From assembly GCA_001792895.1 (NCBI GenBank), contig MARA01000029.1:124001-188000 (forward strand): a stretch of 64,000 nucleotides of DNA. The letters run 5' to 3'. The notes under the pieces are model-generated. The model saw only the letters and a list, made by a program, of their open reading frames with translations, made no database searches and had not been told where the DNA came from. Origin of the DNA: Lentinus brumalis (Eukaryota > Basidiomycota > Agaricomycetes > Polyporales > Polyporaceae). Shown piece by piece: positions 22,577 through 33,745 of this stretch; position 1 is the first letter of the stretch, and each line of letters starts with the position of its first letter. The position numbers were made by a program, and so were the translations under genes.

Positions 22577-24711
22577 GATAGTAACGTGAAAGTCCGACTA
22601 GCGAACGACGTGAGAAGAAGAAGAATGAACTTGACCCGCAAGCAGCGATAATGTAAAGCAAAGTTGTGAAAGATGAAAGGTTGAGATCGAGGTGCAGGTC
22701 CGAGCAGCCATTAGAAGTGCGAGGAGGATGCGGCTGACGTTGCGATCCGGCCTGGTTTGAGTTACGACTGCCATCCCTCGGCAGAACTTGACCCTCGAGC
22801 GAAATAAGTGTGGTGATATTGCGATGAGGTCGCTGTCGAACACGGCGAGGAACAGGTTGAGGTCGATGACGGGGCGATGTGACGGTCAAGGTTCGTGACT
22901 TTATGCTTGTGACGTAACGCCGATAACCACGCATCAGCAAAGTCCCGAAACGATCGCAGGCGCGTGCAAGCGCTTGCGAGCACCACAATCGCTCGCAAGC
23001 GGGGTGAGGATCGCAAGCGCATACATAGAACTCTCCATACATTGCACACGGCGCAATCTCCCCCTCAGCCGAATGCAATCGCTTGCAAGCCCGACAAGCG
23101 CAGGTAGGTCTTGGAGTCGAATGTCCAGCTTACTAGCGAATGTACTGTTTGGCAAGGAGAACCGGGCATGCCCGGGGAAGGGACAGCATCCCCTCGACAT
23201 AGCAGACGGGACAGAATGCTTGGTCGAAAATAGGGAACCATGATCTGGTCAATCTGCATTTCGATAGCTACTACAATACTACACCACGGCGTACGAGGAT
23301 ATAACGAGAGCACAATCAAGCCGTACAACGAACAACGAGCAAGGAGATAGAGCGAGCGTGTGGTGTGGCAGCGAGTGCGAGAGAAATTTTGTCCATAGAG
23401 ATGTGCCTGCCCGGACTCACCGCTCTGCTCATATGCGGGATGTCTGTCTCGCCAACGCGATCCTTGCATGGGTTCGTGGGCGGGAAGTAGATCTGAGGTT
23501 AGGGAACCGTGTGAGCGAGGACATATGGCTGCGGATCCGGAGATGGGCACTTACTACTTGGTCATGTGTGGTGGCCGGCAATGGCAGCAGAATCGAGTCG
23601 GGAGTGGGCGACCTTTGGAATGGTTATACCACGCATATAGTCAACTCATAGTATGAACTCACCTTCGGGCAGCGAGCCTGAATCAAGCACGGACGTACCT
23701 TGGCACGACCATGGGCAAATTGAACGCACCTGAACCTCGACTATGTGAAATGCGGCATAGCACAAAGCACTTACCTGGGAGGCACTCACCGTGTGCATCT
23801 AGTCACTTCCAAACGCTCTGCATGCGAAGACGGGACGGTACGGACAGGCGACATACACCATCCATACGGTGGGTGTGGGCCTGGCATGGGGATGGTGATG
23901 GTGGAGAAGAGAGGGTGCGAGGCAGCGAGGGCGAACAGAGGATGCAGCAAGCAGTCTTTATAGCGAGAGAGGGCCCGAGATGGGGCCTAGAATGCTTCGC
24001 CCTTTGCCCAGGCGGGGATGTCCGACAAGCGAGTACGAGGTGCTCGTTGCTTGCAGTCGACCTCTGGGATTGCGCTGAGCTTGCGAACGATTGCAAGCGC
24101 TGGCGAGCGCCCACCCGATTGCCATGTGCGCAATCGGTCCCGAGCGTTTCGGGTTTTTGCTGATGACCCTGCCGCGCCGTGCACGTCCCGTTCCCGCCGC
24201 TCGACTCGCCGCTCGAGACACTATCCTGGGACATGATATGGCGACCTCGGAGTTAGGCCTCGCTCTTTGTGGTGACGCGTGGACCGGACTCCCTGTGTGA
24301 TCGAGAGTGCTACTACTTACTTACTTACTCAGCCACGTTTCGCTGATGTGCAGGTGGAGGAGAAAGGTAATTCTGGATACTCAGACACAGCACAATCAGG
24401 TGAAGTTGGAGGAAATAAGTGCGGAATATGGTTTCTGGGCATGCCACGTCAGGAGGTACGGTGCGACGACTGGTATTTCCGATCTCCTACTTATGTTGCG
24501 GGGCACTGGCTGAACTCGGTGTTCCAAGACAGAGGGATATCAGTCTCACTCGCCGTTCGTGATTGACAGCGGGGCATGTATAGCGCGTCTATGCCTCCTA
24601 GTAGAACAGGTTCTCAATTACTGAAGATTGGGATGCAGCACTTGAAGAACAATCGCAACTTGACGTCCACAGAGACGATGAGTAGACTGATGAATTCGAC
24701 CGGGACTGTGT
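22577..24711. other. 2.1-kb intergenic region with GCAAGCG-rich clusters
   Basis: No supported gene. Two clusters of related short inverted repeats lie near each side (about 22950-23100 and 24045-24150). ACTTACTTACTTACTCAG is near 24316. Small open frames here have no recognisable content. Confidence 0.5.
22971..23001. repeat. Perfect 11-bp inverted repeat within a GCAAGCG cluster
   Basis: CGCTTGCGAGC (22971-22981) and GCTCGCAAGCG (22991-23001) are exact reverse complements around a 9-base spacer. Similar words (GCAATCGCTTGCAAGC near 23076; TTGCGAACGATTGCAAGCGC near 24082) recur in this intergenic region. Confidence 0.8.
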
Positions 24712-26459
24712 CTAGTGCTCGCACAGGCTGAAAGTGACTTCGAAGACGTCCTCGTTGTGCTGCATCACGAATTTCCGCCTCTCGTTCATCAGCTCCTCCC
24801 TATCCGCCTCGGCCTCGGCGCGCGTGATGGTGCCCTCGAGCGCATAGTCTGCGATCATATCGAACAGCTCTCTCGGGAGCTTGCGCAACACCTGGATGCG
24901 CTCCATCTCGTCCAAATACCACTCGCGCTGCTGCGGGGGCACCATGTCCGTCGACTGCACATCCGCGAAGGGGTCCGTCAAGAAGAACGCAAGTATCTTC
25001 CGGTGCCCCGGCCGCGTGCGATCCGCCAGCTCAAAAGGCTCGACGCGGTGTTGGTAGATGTTCGGAAACGCGACGCACTTGTCCTCCTCCGCAACGATGT
25101 ACCCAAGTACCTGGTTGAGCGGGTCGTCCCCGGAGAACCCGAACGCATCGTCCCAGCCTTGATGGTCGCCGTGTTGATACCGCATGTCGATGCTCTCCCG
25201 GTCGGTGCCGACCTGCACGCGGAACGCGAGGCGCGACTCGGTGATGTTCTCCGACGCGTAGTAATAGAGCCCCGTGGCGACGATGTTCTCGTTCGCCATG
25301 CCCTCGACGTGCCATGAGCCACCGGAGTACGAAGGGTTCTCGGGGGTCAGGATGATGTTCGCGAGCTTGACGATGACGCGAATCTGGCGGCCCTTAAGGC
25401 TAACGTGGACGCGGTCCTCGTCGGTGGGCGGGACGAAGGACGGAGGATCTGGAATGAGGGGCCAACGGTTCTCCTTCCACTGTTCGTAAGCGTCCTCACC
25501 GTCCTCATCGTAGTCCTTCTCGGAGAGATGCGAGTACCAGTCGATCGGATCGACTTCGATGGCACGCTTACTCACAGGACTCGCAGCGTCCGAGAGCACT
25601 TTCTCGAACATGGGGATGAACTGCTGAAGGACAGAGGTGATGGTGGGGTAGAGCGATGCGTGTTTGATCGGGTGGAGGTTGTTGATGTAGCTCTTCTGCT
25701 CCACTTCGCCGGCTTCGGAGACCTCGAACACTGTGGGAAGCCACTGGAAGTCCCTCGAGATGATGCTGCCGAGATCGTATTCGATGTCCTGGAAATCCTC
25801 GCGGTCCGCCAGGTACTCCTCCAGCGAGTACGAGGCCAGCGGGTTCGTCCCGGGAACTCTCCGATGTTCTTCGGCTGAGACTACGAGGGTCTTACCGATC
25901 CGGAAGCAATACAGAGAAGGATGGACGAGGTCGAGCACTTGGCGATTCGAGCCCGGGTGCCAATCCCTCTCTTCCTCAGGAACGTCCTCAAGAACCGCAA
26001 TTCCCCGAACAAGATCACTCCTAAGGTCAGGAGAGATGAGCGAGGCAGACTGGTACACTCCAGGTACCGAAGTGGCCTGGGGATGTCGAGAATCAGCATG
26101 CGCGGTCGTGACCAAACACAAGCAGTGCTCACATGAATTCCATCCTTGTCGTCTCTCTCACCAGCGACGTACTTCAACTCGGCGAAGATGTAGTCAAGCT
26201 GTGCATCCGTCAGAGCCTTGCCAGGCCAGGAGTCTTCGCCGCCCTCTTCCGCACGCGCGAAGTCATCATACTCGACCATCTCCGCTCGCCACTTCGCGAC
26301 AAGCGCGTCGTCCAGCACCTTCTCCCACCAGCGCGATTTCTGGCGGATCATCCCGGATAGTTTGCGCATGCGAAGTTCGACGAGGGTGACGGGCTCACGA
26401 ACATTGAAGTCGAATGGCGAGGGGAAGGTTGGGCGACCTTTCTGTTCGGTGCTGCCCAT
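24712..26459 (-). CDS. DUF4246-family protein, copy B (intact)
   Basis: Two exons (26133-26459 and 24712-26076) give 563 residues from MGSTEQKGRP. All family blocks are present: FPSPFDFN, LVELRMRKLSG, WWEKVLDDALVAKW, the intron after DKDGIH, WHPGSNRQVLDLVHPSLYC, WLPTVFEVSEAGEV, SYINNLHPIKH, VIVKLANIILTP, WHVEGMANE, YYYASENITESRLAFRV, EDKCVAFPNIYQHRVEPFEL, then LCEH at the end. It is much closer to copy A than to copy C. DUF4246 proteins are widespread in fungi without an established biochemical role. The HVE and QHR histidines suggest a cupin/2-oxoglutarate-oxygenase-like fold (inference). No signal peptide is seen, so it is probably intracellular. Confidence 0.9.
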
Positions 26460-27164
26460 ATTGAATCCGCGACTGTTTCCACCACCGCGATCCTCTGGTA
26501 TTTGAGTAATGTACCGAAACGGGCCAGGTCGGGAACTCTGAGAAAGTACGGTGCCCAGACCTGACAGTTTGCGTGAACGTCCGTGCTCTTCGGAGTGTAA
26601 ACGCTTGCGGACCCGCGCCTGAAATATCAAGCGAGATGGTATGAGTTCGAACCAACGCCCGGGTGTGACTTGAATAAAGATATGGAACACCGACCTGGAG
26701 CGGACGAGTCACGACGACGTGGAAGCGACAGATCGAGAACCGCCCGCAGCCGCCAGTTACGCAAAGTGACTAACTATGTACCGCCAGGACTGTGTAGAAG
26801 TCGAAGTCCTCGTCGCCCTTGCCTGAGTGTAGGAGGGGACGACAGGTACGGTTCGGTACGATTACCCTCCGCGCCAAAGACCGTGTTGCGTCCTATCACT
26901 GTTTGATATGACTTGAAATTCAAAGTTGTATTGTTACCAATACGAAGTCGGCTAGTACAGCGCTGGTCCGAAGTAAGAGATGGACTCATACAGGACCACA
27001 GCATCCCCGCATCGCTGTTGTAGTGCATGAGAGCGAGACGCGTGCGATAGTTGACGAAGTGAATATACCTCGCAGTCGGTGGACGTCGAGATGCCATGTC
27101 TACGCAAGACCTGTCGCATTGCAGGCTTCGCAAGGACACGAGGATAACACAGGAACAGGTCAGT
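26460..27164. other. Intergenic region
   Basis: Promoter side of DUF4246 copy B and 3' side of the GH28 gene. A further GH28 3' exon could lie here because the C-terminus of that gene is uncertain. Nothing else is seen. Confidence 0.45.
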
Positions 27165-29123
27165 TCAGTGGGAACTAGGGGTCATCTTCCGACTCAACAC
27201 ACCTGGGAGACCAAACTCGCTCGCGACGTTCACACATATATAGCTCGGTGCCGTGCCGCTGGGCGGTGTGATATTGATGTTCTCGAAGCGCATGTTTGGG
27301 CATGGTGCAGCCGGACTGCACGCCAACTCGACGACTGATGGACGATGACGTGAGTGAAGAACCGGGATTCGACAGATGATTGCCAGAAACATACTGGTGC
27401 TACGCTGCGAGGTTCCTGTCCAGTTCACGAACGTCAGGTTGCTGAACTGTAGCTTCGACGGCTCATCGCCTCTATGAAGCCCCATGCATTGATTCAGCAC
27501 GGAATACCGGCTAAAGTTAAACAGTGATGATCACGCACGTGTGTCCGCCATTCGTCTGATAGACATGGATGGGAAGGGTGACGTTATCCAGAGAGACGTC
27601 CTTCACGACGACATTGGAGACATATCCGCCGCCTCCGCCTCCACCAGTCGGAGGAGACCCGTTCACGGTGCCTGTCCAGCTCTTGAAGTACACGCCAGAG
27701 CCGAGGTTAGGTTGGACTTGCGGATTGAGTCGGATCAGCTGATAGGCGTCAGTACCTACCGCATGCAAGGAGGCAACTTGAATCTTGGCAAACCCACCTT
27801 GAGATCCTCCATGAGCACATGGTCGACGGTGTCGTTCTATAGCCAGTCGGGCATGAGACACTACCACGATGTTTAACGGTTCAAGACTTACGAACTGGAC
27901 GTACTGTCCAAGAGACCCAAACGCGATCCCGTTCCCGCCTCGGCAAGTAATGTCCTTCGCGACTATGTTTGTTGAGTTCTATGAGCCCTTGTCAGACACC
28001 GAGCTCATTGTGGTGAAGCTTGACCGCTCCAACGTACGCCTTTGATCGCAAGACAGTCATCTCCACAGGTGATCTATAAGTCGGAACCTCAGTACCACGT
28101 CTACATTCCGGAAGATCGACATACATCCCAGCGGAGAAGAGTTATCTTGTCCGAGCGATACGTGTCGATCCCTAAGCGCGCTAGTCAGTCCTCAGAAGAC
28201 GGCCATATGCAAATATGCCCGTGTACCGTCCGTATTCGGAACGACGCTAGCGAAGCAGGTCGTCAGCATCGGCCCCACGACAACCTCGGAGCTATCAGAA
28301 ACACGTTTGAGTACTCACTTCTGCCCGGCGTAGAGCGGGTCCTGGTTCGTCGCATTGCAATACATCCCATCATACACCACCTCGCTCGAGTCCGCCACCG
28401 CATTGCACCAGAAAGGCTGCGCCTCAATCCTGAAGTCCCTCACCACGCCCCGGGTGACGTTCTTGAGCGTGAAGGCAACCGGGCGCCCGTCTCCGTCCTC
28501 GCGCGTCCGGGTGGCGAAGTAGGACCACCACGGCTGACCGTTGCCGTTGATCCCGCCAGTGCTATGGGCATCGATGACGAAGTCGCGGCCGGTCACGACG
28601 AACCAGGAGGCTTGGTCTTGGATGAAGATGACGCGGTACGTGTTGTGAGCGTCGAGCCAGTACTGGATGTCGGGGATGAACTGGGAGCGAAGCAGAAGCG
28701 ACGCGGGTCAGAGTCATGGGTGCTGAAGGGGAGATGCGAGAGGACATACACTCAAATACCCATGAAGGTCAACTCTGGAAGACACGAGATCCCAAGTCAT
28801 CTTCCTGGGATGCTTCGTGTCATGATTCCTGTCAAAAGCACTCGTGCAGGTAGAGTTTACCTCGTGATATTGTACTCGCCGGGCGCGAACACAGTTGTTC
28901 CGAAGTGTCCGCACCGAGCAATCGCCGCCTCCACCTGCCAATGACATTCAGCATAACCGCAGACATCCCAAAGGGAAGGGCAAACCTGGTCTGTATCGTC
29001 CTTTCCGTGACCTAGAGGCGCGACGTTGCAGGTCTTCGTGGCCGCATGACCGGATGCAGTGCCCAGGAGTAGCATGGCAAATACGGCGTGCAGTGCGAGG
29101 AACATTCTGACCACGAGTGACAT
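27165..29123 (-). CDS. Secreted glycoside hydrolase family 28 (exo-polygalacturonase-like)
   Basis: ATG 29123 opens a signal peptide (hydrophobic MFLALHAVFAMLLLGTASG). About a dozen small exons follow. GH28 landmarks in order: ECHWQ..VEAAIARCG and TTVFAPGEYNIT; DLHGYLS; GINGNGQPWW; NVTRGVVRDFRIEAQPFW; NTDGIDTYRSD, with the NTD motif split by an intron; GDDCLAIKG with the catalytic Asp pair; GGNGIAFGSLGQY at the position of the usual GHG motif; and GVYFKSW at the position of RIK. The GGNGIAFGS and FKSW variants match the exo-acting or rhamnogalacturonan-type branch of fungal GH28 enzymes better than endo-polygalacturonases. The protein should cleave pectic galacturonan outside the cell. The last exon, ending FGLPG.., may continue differently than modelled. 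Confidence 0.82.
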
Positions 29124-29416
29124 GAGGTCCGTCGCGACCGAACTTATAGCTGCTCAAGGCTGGTCACGAGGTTGCTCAGGCGCTCCCGTAGGCGGACCGG
29201 CCGAGGAAGACTGATAGAAGTCCTATGGCCACCAGCTGGACTGGTGAGAAGCATGCCGAGGCGGCCTGAAGTGTTTCATGAGTAGAAGGTAAGCGGGTAT
29301 CAGTCCATGTGGTGTAACTCTGCTTACCAGGTCGATCCCTGCGACTACTCAGGATGGAGTAAGACTATGCAAGCGAGACCATCTCATACATCCAGTCGTC
29401 GCTGGGTGGATACAAC

Positions 29417-29890
29417 CTACGGGTGATTGATCAGGTTGGCATCAAGGTAACAAACCAGAAGAGCACTCACCGGGAAGCGCGACTCGCTCACGACGTTCAC
29501 GCACTTCACGGCAGCAGTCGTACCCACAGGGGCCCCACCTTGGCCTTTTTGAAGGGTAATTTTGGGCACGGTGCGCCGGAGATGCACTCGATGCCTACCA
29601 CTGCACATGCCACAGACAAGTAGCCCCGTGTCAGCCAACGACCGAGGAAACGAGGGGGACGCGTCGCGATAGAAAAGAACATACGTGTTCCGCTGCGACG
29701 TCCCAGTCCAGTCAACGAAGCTCAGATTGCTAAACCGCAGCTTCGACGGCGATCTGCCGAGTACCCGCCATCGCCGTAGTTGGTACACATGCACCGGGAC
29801 GGTCACATTGTCGAGTTGAACACCCTGCGTGACAACGTTGGAGACGTATCCTCCACCTCCACCGCGGTATCCTGCACAATAAGCGATATA
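29417..29890 (-). pseudogene. Decayed C-terminal GH28 fragment
   Basis: Homologous to the last third of the adjacent GH28 gene: GGGGGYVSNVVTQGVQLDNV, then VPVHVYQ, KLRFSNLSFVDWTGTSQRN, an intron, then VVGIECISGAPCPKLPF and CVNVVSE. Two regions are out of frame with the family: about eleven residues after VHVYQ, and the stretch between PCPKLPF and VKCVNV. The N-terminal two thirds, including the catalytic motifs, is absent upstream. It is a truncated tandem duplicate. Confidence 0.8.
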
Positions 29891-30727
29891 CTGTAGAATA
29901 GCAAAAGATACCCGCATGCTGATTGAACTGGAACCGAGCACGCCGATGTCGCGGCGACCGTGGCGGTCACGAGCTGATGGACGACCCGAGGGATGAGTTC
30001 GCGGATGGTGGAGACCAGTATCCAGTGAGCAACTCACATGAGTAACCGTCAAAGTTGTACTCTGAGATGAGCTCGTCAGCTCGCGACCGTTGCTGCTCCC
30101 GCTTCGAGTGCCCAGCGAATGTTCATGTTGGCGACACTGCAAGAGTGGGTCCGACCAGGGCATCAGAGTAAGCATGTGCCAGTGGTACGTTTGCACGATC
30201 GCACATGTACTTGCATACCTTATTGTGTGCTGGACACTGCGACTAATGACAGCGTGGAAGTTGAGGGAGAAATGTGCGCGTGAGAGTCCAGGTCAGTCCG
30301 ACTGTCGACATCTTACCACAATGGACAGCGTCGGGATGTTGATGCCGACCGGCCCGGATGGGCCGCACTCCCCCGACACACTGCGTCAATTTGAGGTCGA
30401 TAGCTGGAAGACGATACGTACGTCCTACAGTCACCGAGTGAGAGGGGTATGTGCAGTAAATCAGCATTCAGGGTGGCGCCAATCGTGTACGTTAGTAGCA
30501 TTCGATATGATCAGAAAGGACATGTGGAAGTGTTGCCCGTCAATACGAGGTACAAGATGTTGGACAGACACTCAAGCTGAATATTCGGAAGAGGACGTAG
30601 ACAGACACGATCGCTCACTGTCTGTAACCTATGTCATACTTCACTGGCTGAAGGCCCCCGGGACCGGTCCCGCGAAGAACTCGGAGTCGGCCCCACTCCG
30701 GGACAGAGTTCCCGGGCCGTTCGTCTA
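29891..30727. other. Intergenic region
   Basis: No supported gene. No N-terminal GH28 remnant can be recognised upstream of the fragment. Confidence 0.45.
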
Positions 30728-32101
30728 CTAGTACAGTGACAAATCCCTCTCAATCTCGAGACGAAAGACGAACCCAGCTGTGGCTTTCGCGAAGCCTGAA
30801 AACGCCTCTCTCCACCTTGCCTCGATGGCACGATCGTCCTCCTTCTCCAGCGCTGGGACTTCGTCGTCGGTAAACATATCGTCCTCGATTCGTACACGTA
30901 CTTCAAGCGACTTGAACCTTGGATAGCGGCTGGAATCGAGCAAAACGCGGGCGAGCCGGTCTCCAAGGATGCGATCGACAGAGACCATAACCTCGTACCA
31001 GTCAACCATGTGCAGCGAGAGCTCTTGCAGGTGGTCGGCGAACGCTGGACGGTCCTCGAACAGGACACACAGAGATTGGAGGAAGTCCGCGCGAGGCAAG
31101 TGGACAGATGGTTCGAGGTAGCTGGGGAGGAGATACTCGATGCGAAGGATCCGGAGATACTTGCATCCCCGAAGCACGTCGAGCAGATCGATGTGGAGAG
31201 CGGAGCTGCCTGCGACGAGATTAAGTCATCAGACGCACATATGGATGATTCAGGACCCACCGTATGCACCGCCAGTGCCATCTGTAGGCGGCTTTCCGTG
31301 GTCGAGCTCGCCAGTAGAGATATGGAGACGACGAAGTGACCCAGTCACGGCGGCGAGGAAGGGAATCCATGCGGTATGGTGGTCGAATAATCCGTCCCAA
31401 CTACGGCAACGAACCACGAGTGCTTCCAGCGCAAGGCAACCACGGAATTGCTGCAACAGCCGGTGCGCAACTTCGCAGACCGGGAAGTAGAACACATGAT
31501 CGAGCTCCAGGTCCTTCAATAGCAACGCTTTCGCAGGCTTTGTGAAGTCGACTACGTCCGAGGATGTTCCCGCTATCCGAGGCTGTCCAGCCCGAACGCG
31601 TCGTAGACCGAGTCGTTCAAGGCGAGGAAGCATCTTGAGGACTGTAACCACCTGGTTGGCAGGCTCGGACAACATGATGCCTTGCCCCAATACGAGCTCA
31701 CGAAGCTCCGAAAGCTGCGACAAAGGCAGAGCGCCAATCACGTCTGGGTAGCGCGTCGGGTCGTCGAAGTACTGCAGTTCGAGATTATAGGTGATCTGCA
31801 AGGTTTGGGAGGCTACCACGAAGGGCGACCCCGGCGGGGACAACCAGTCGAACTTTAACCGCAGAGTGCGGATGTAGGAGCCAAGGTCGTGGCTAGATGC
31901 CAGGAGCTCCGCGAGCTCGTGCGTCTTGTCAGCGGAAGAGGTGGTTTCGACGAGTTGGATGTCTCGAAAGAAGACGGCGCGGGCGCATGGATGGAGGGCG
32001 CGGCATACTAGCGCGCATTGAAGGAGTGAAGATGGGTATGGAAGAAGGTGAGCCAAAAGCTCCAGGAGGAGCTCCGGGGGGAGGGTGGTTAGGGATGGCA
32101 T
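30728..32101 (-). CDS. F-box/LRR-type protein 1
   Basis: Two exons (31261-32101 and 30728-31209) give 440 residues. ATG 32101 starts MPSLTTLPPELLLELLAHLL, followed by LQCALVCRALHPCARAVFF. This is a typical basidiomycete F-box (LPPELL..I...L..CALVCR..) at residues 5-50. The remainder has leucine-rich, LRR-like blocks: LRTLRLKFDWL, LRELVLGQG, LERLGLRRV, LKDLELDHV, LRRLHISTGEL, LRILRIEYLL. F-box proteins recruit substrates to SCF ubiquitin ligases through Skp1; the target is unknown. Such genes are strongly expanded in mushrooms, so a specific role cannot be inferred. Confidence 0.82.
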
Positions 32102-33745
32102 CGTAGGATGTGGCAGAGAAGACGCCGCGTCGTGCCAGCCCTGGAGGTCTTTTTGAATCTCCGGACAGCGTGCCGACGGATCATTCGCCGCGAGATACGC
32201 GATCCCTTTGTCCTTTGAGGTGAACAATGGACTTGAATGCAGGCGCCCATTAAGTGCACGGTGGCGGTCCGGGCCTCCTACATATGTAGCAGCTATGGCT
32301 TCAGCGGATTGAAAGTCGAAGAGATTGCACTTACCTCAGATCCAGATGGTATAACCACAATGGACAGACACCCGCATTTCGACGTCCGGCGCATTGGCGA
32401 ACGCGGCGAACATCTCTTGCCAAATGATTTACCTGATGAGGTCCTTCCTCTTCTCCTCGTCTACCAGGCTCTGTGTCCCACCGCCTGGAAACATCTTGAG
32501 TGCATCTATGACCACCCAAAAACGACATGATCGCGCAGTCAATGAGCGTGTAAGCGAGACGGAGGCAGAGATCTGAGGTGACGGAGACTGCGTCGAGGTC
32601 GCGATCAATCGTCCCGAGAGGCGATTCTTCGAGTTCATAGTTCGGAGGACGCAAGCCTGCCTCAGAATATTCGCACAGAGACTCAGGGAAGTTCTCCAGA
32701 AGAACGATAGGTAGGCCGCGAAAGTGAGGTGGAAGCGACGCGCATCCCCGAGCGCTTCATAGATGTATGCGTGAATGGTCCTGAAGGTCCGAACCTATAA
32801 TTAAGCGATTGGACGATGAGCAAACGCGAATACCGAGAACTGTGTCTATACTTCTTGTCGTACTCCTCCGGGACGAGGCGTGGTCCGTTTCCATCTTGAC
32901 GTGGCGCAAAGTTGCACATGGCCATCTTGATCAGCTCGATCCAAGCGAGCCAGTCAGTCGTAAAGGTGTCGTCCGGACGCCGTAGCAGGGGCGTTCGTGA
33001 TAGCGAGATCGTCGTTTCCGTCGCATGTTGCGCAGGTGAGTTCCAGCTCCTGTACAGATTGCAACTTGTGTAAATTATACAGGCGCATAGAATGCTTTTC
33101 GGGGGAAGAAAACTTCAGGAAGCATCCAGCTCCGCCTTTGGCACATACCAACGAGTTCACGAACTCGGATTCGCTGCGAGGTAGTGGGCGAAGGTGGGAA
33201 AAATGTCATTGGTAATCTTAGCAGAGCGTACCAGCCAGCTCAACTACCGTTCAATAAGTTCTGCAGCGCGCTCTATGCAGGCGGGTAGGAAGCAGCGGGT
33301 GGTGGTCAAGATCAAGGAGCGCAAGCGCGAAGCGCCGATGGCAGCGCTTCCGGGCCCATGATCATGATCATCCAAGGTTAGTACTTACTTACTTTGCCTC
33401 CTACGCTTTTCCTTACATGGATTGACGCGATGGTCGGTCTAACATATTGAAATCAACGTAGGTCGTGACGAACAGGAATCGCCAAGTTCAGATTTTACAG
33501 ACTAGGACACGTAAGTGTAAGTACCCACTGTGCGCAGGACCCCGTCCCCTGCGAAGATACTTAACTCGCATCGCTGCATGACGACACTTTGGGAGTGTTC
33601 CACGTCTCTGAGCTGCTGATGACAACGGGTGCATACCGAAATGTCCTGGAAGACGAGACCAATGGCTCTTAACGAAGTGCTACAGACCACGAAGCAGGAG
33701 ACGGCGAACGTGGATACTAGACGTACAGAGAACCATACGTATCCA
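32102..33745. other. Intergenic region with a possible gene remnant
   Basis: Contains the possible remnant listed next and an AGTACTTACTTACTTTG motif near 33380. No intact gene is seen. Confidence 0.45.
32683..33160 (-). pseudogene. Possible broken gene, unrecognised
   Basis: The minus strand reads VCAKGGAGCFLKFSSPEKHS, then a cysteine pair CATCDG. After a change of frame near 32965-32985 it reads TTDWLAWIELIKMAMCNFAP, then RQDGNGPRLVPEEYDKKYRH. Codon use and composition look protein-coding in both halves, and the frames meet near the same point, which suggests one frameshifted gene or an unmodelled intron. I do not recognise a family. Confidence 0.3.

Noticed and set aside
22971..23001. Transcription terminator hairpin
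   Set aside because: The perfect inverted repeat lies far from any gene end, and hairpin terminators are not used by RNA polymerase II.
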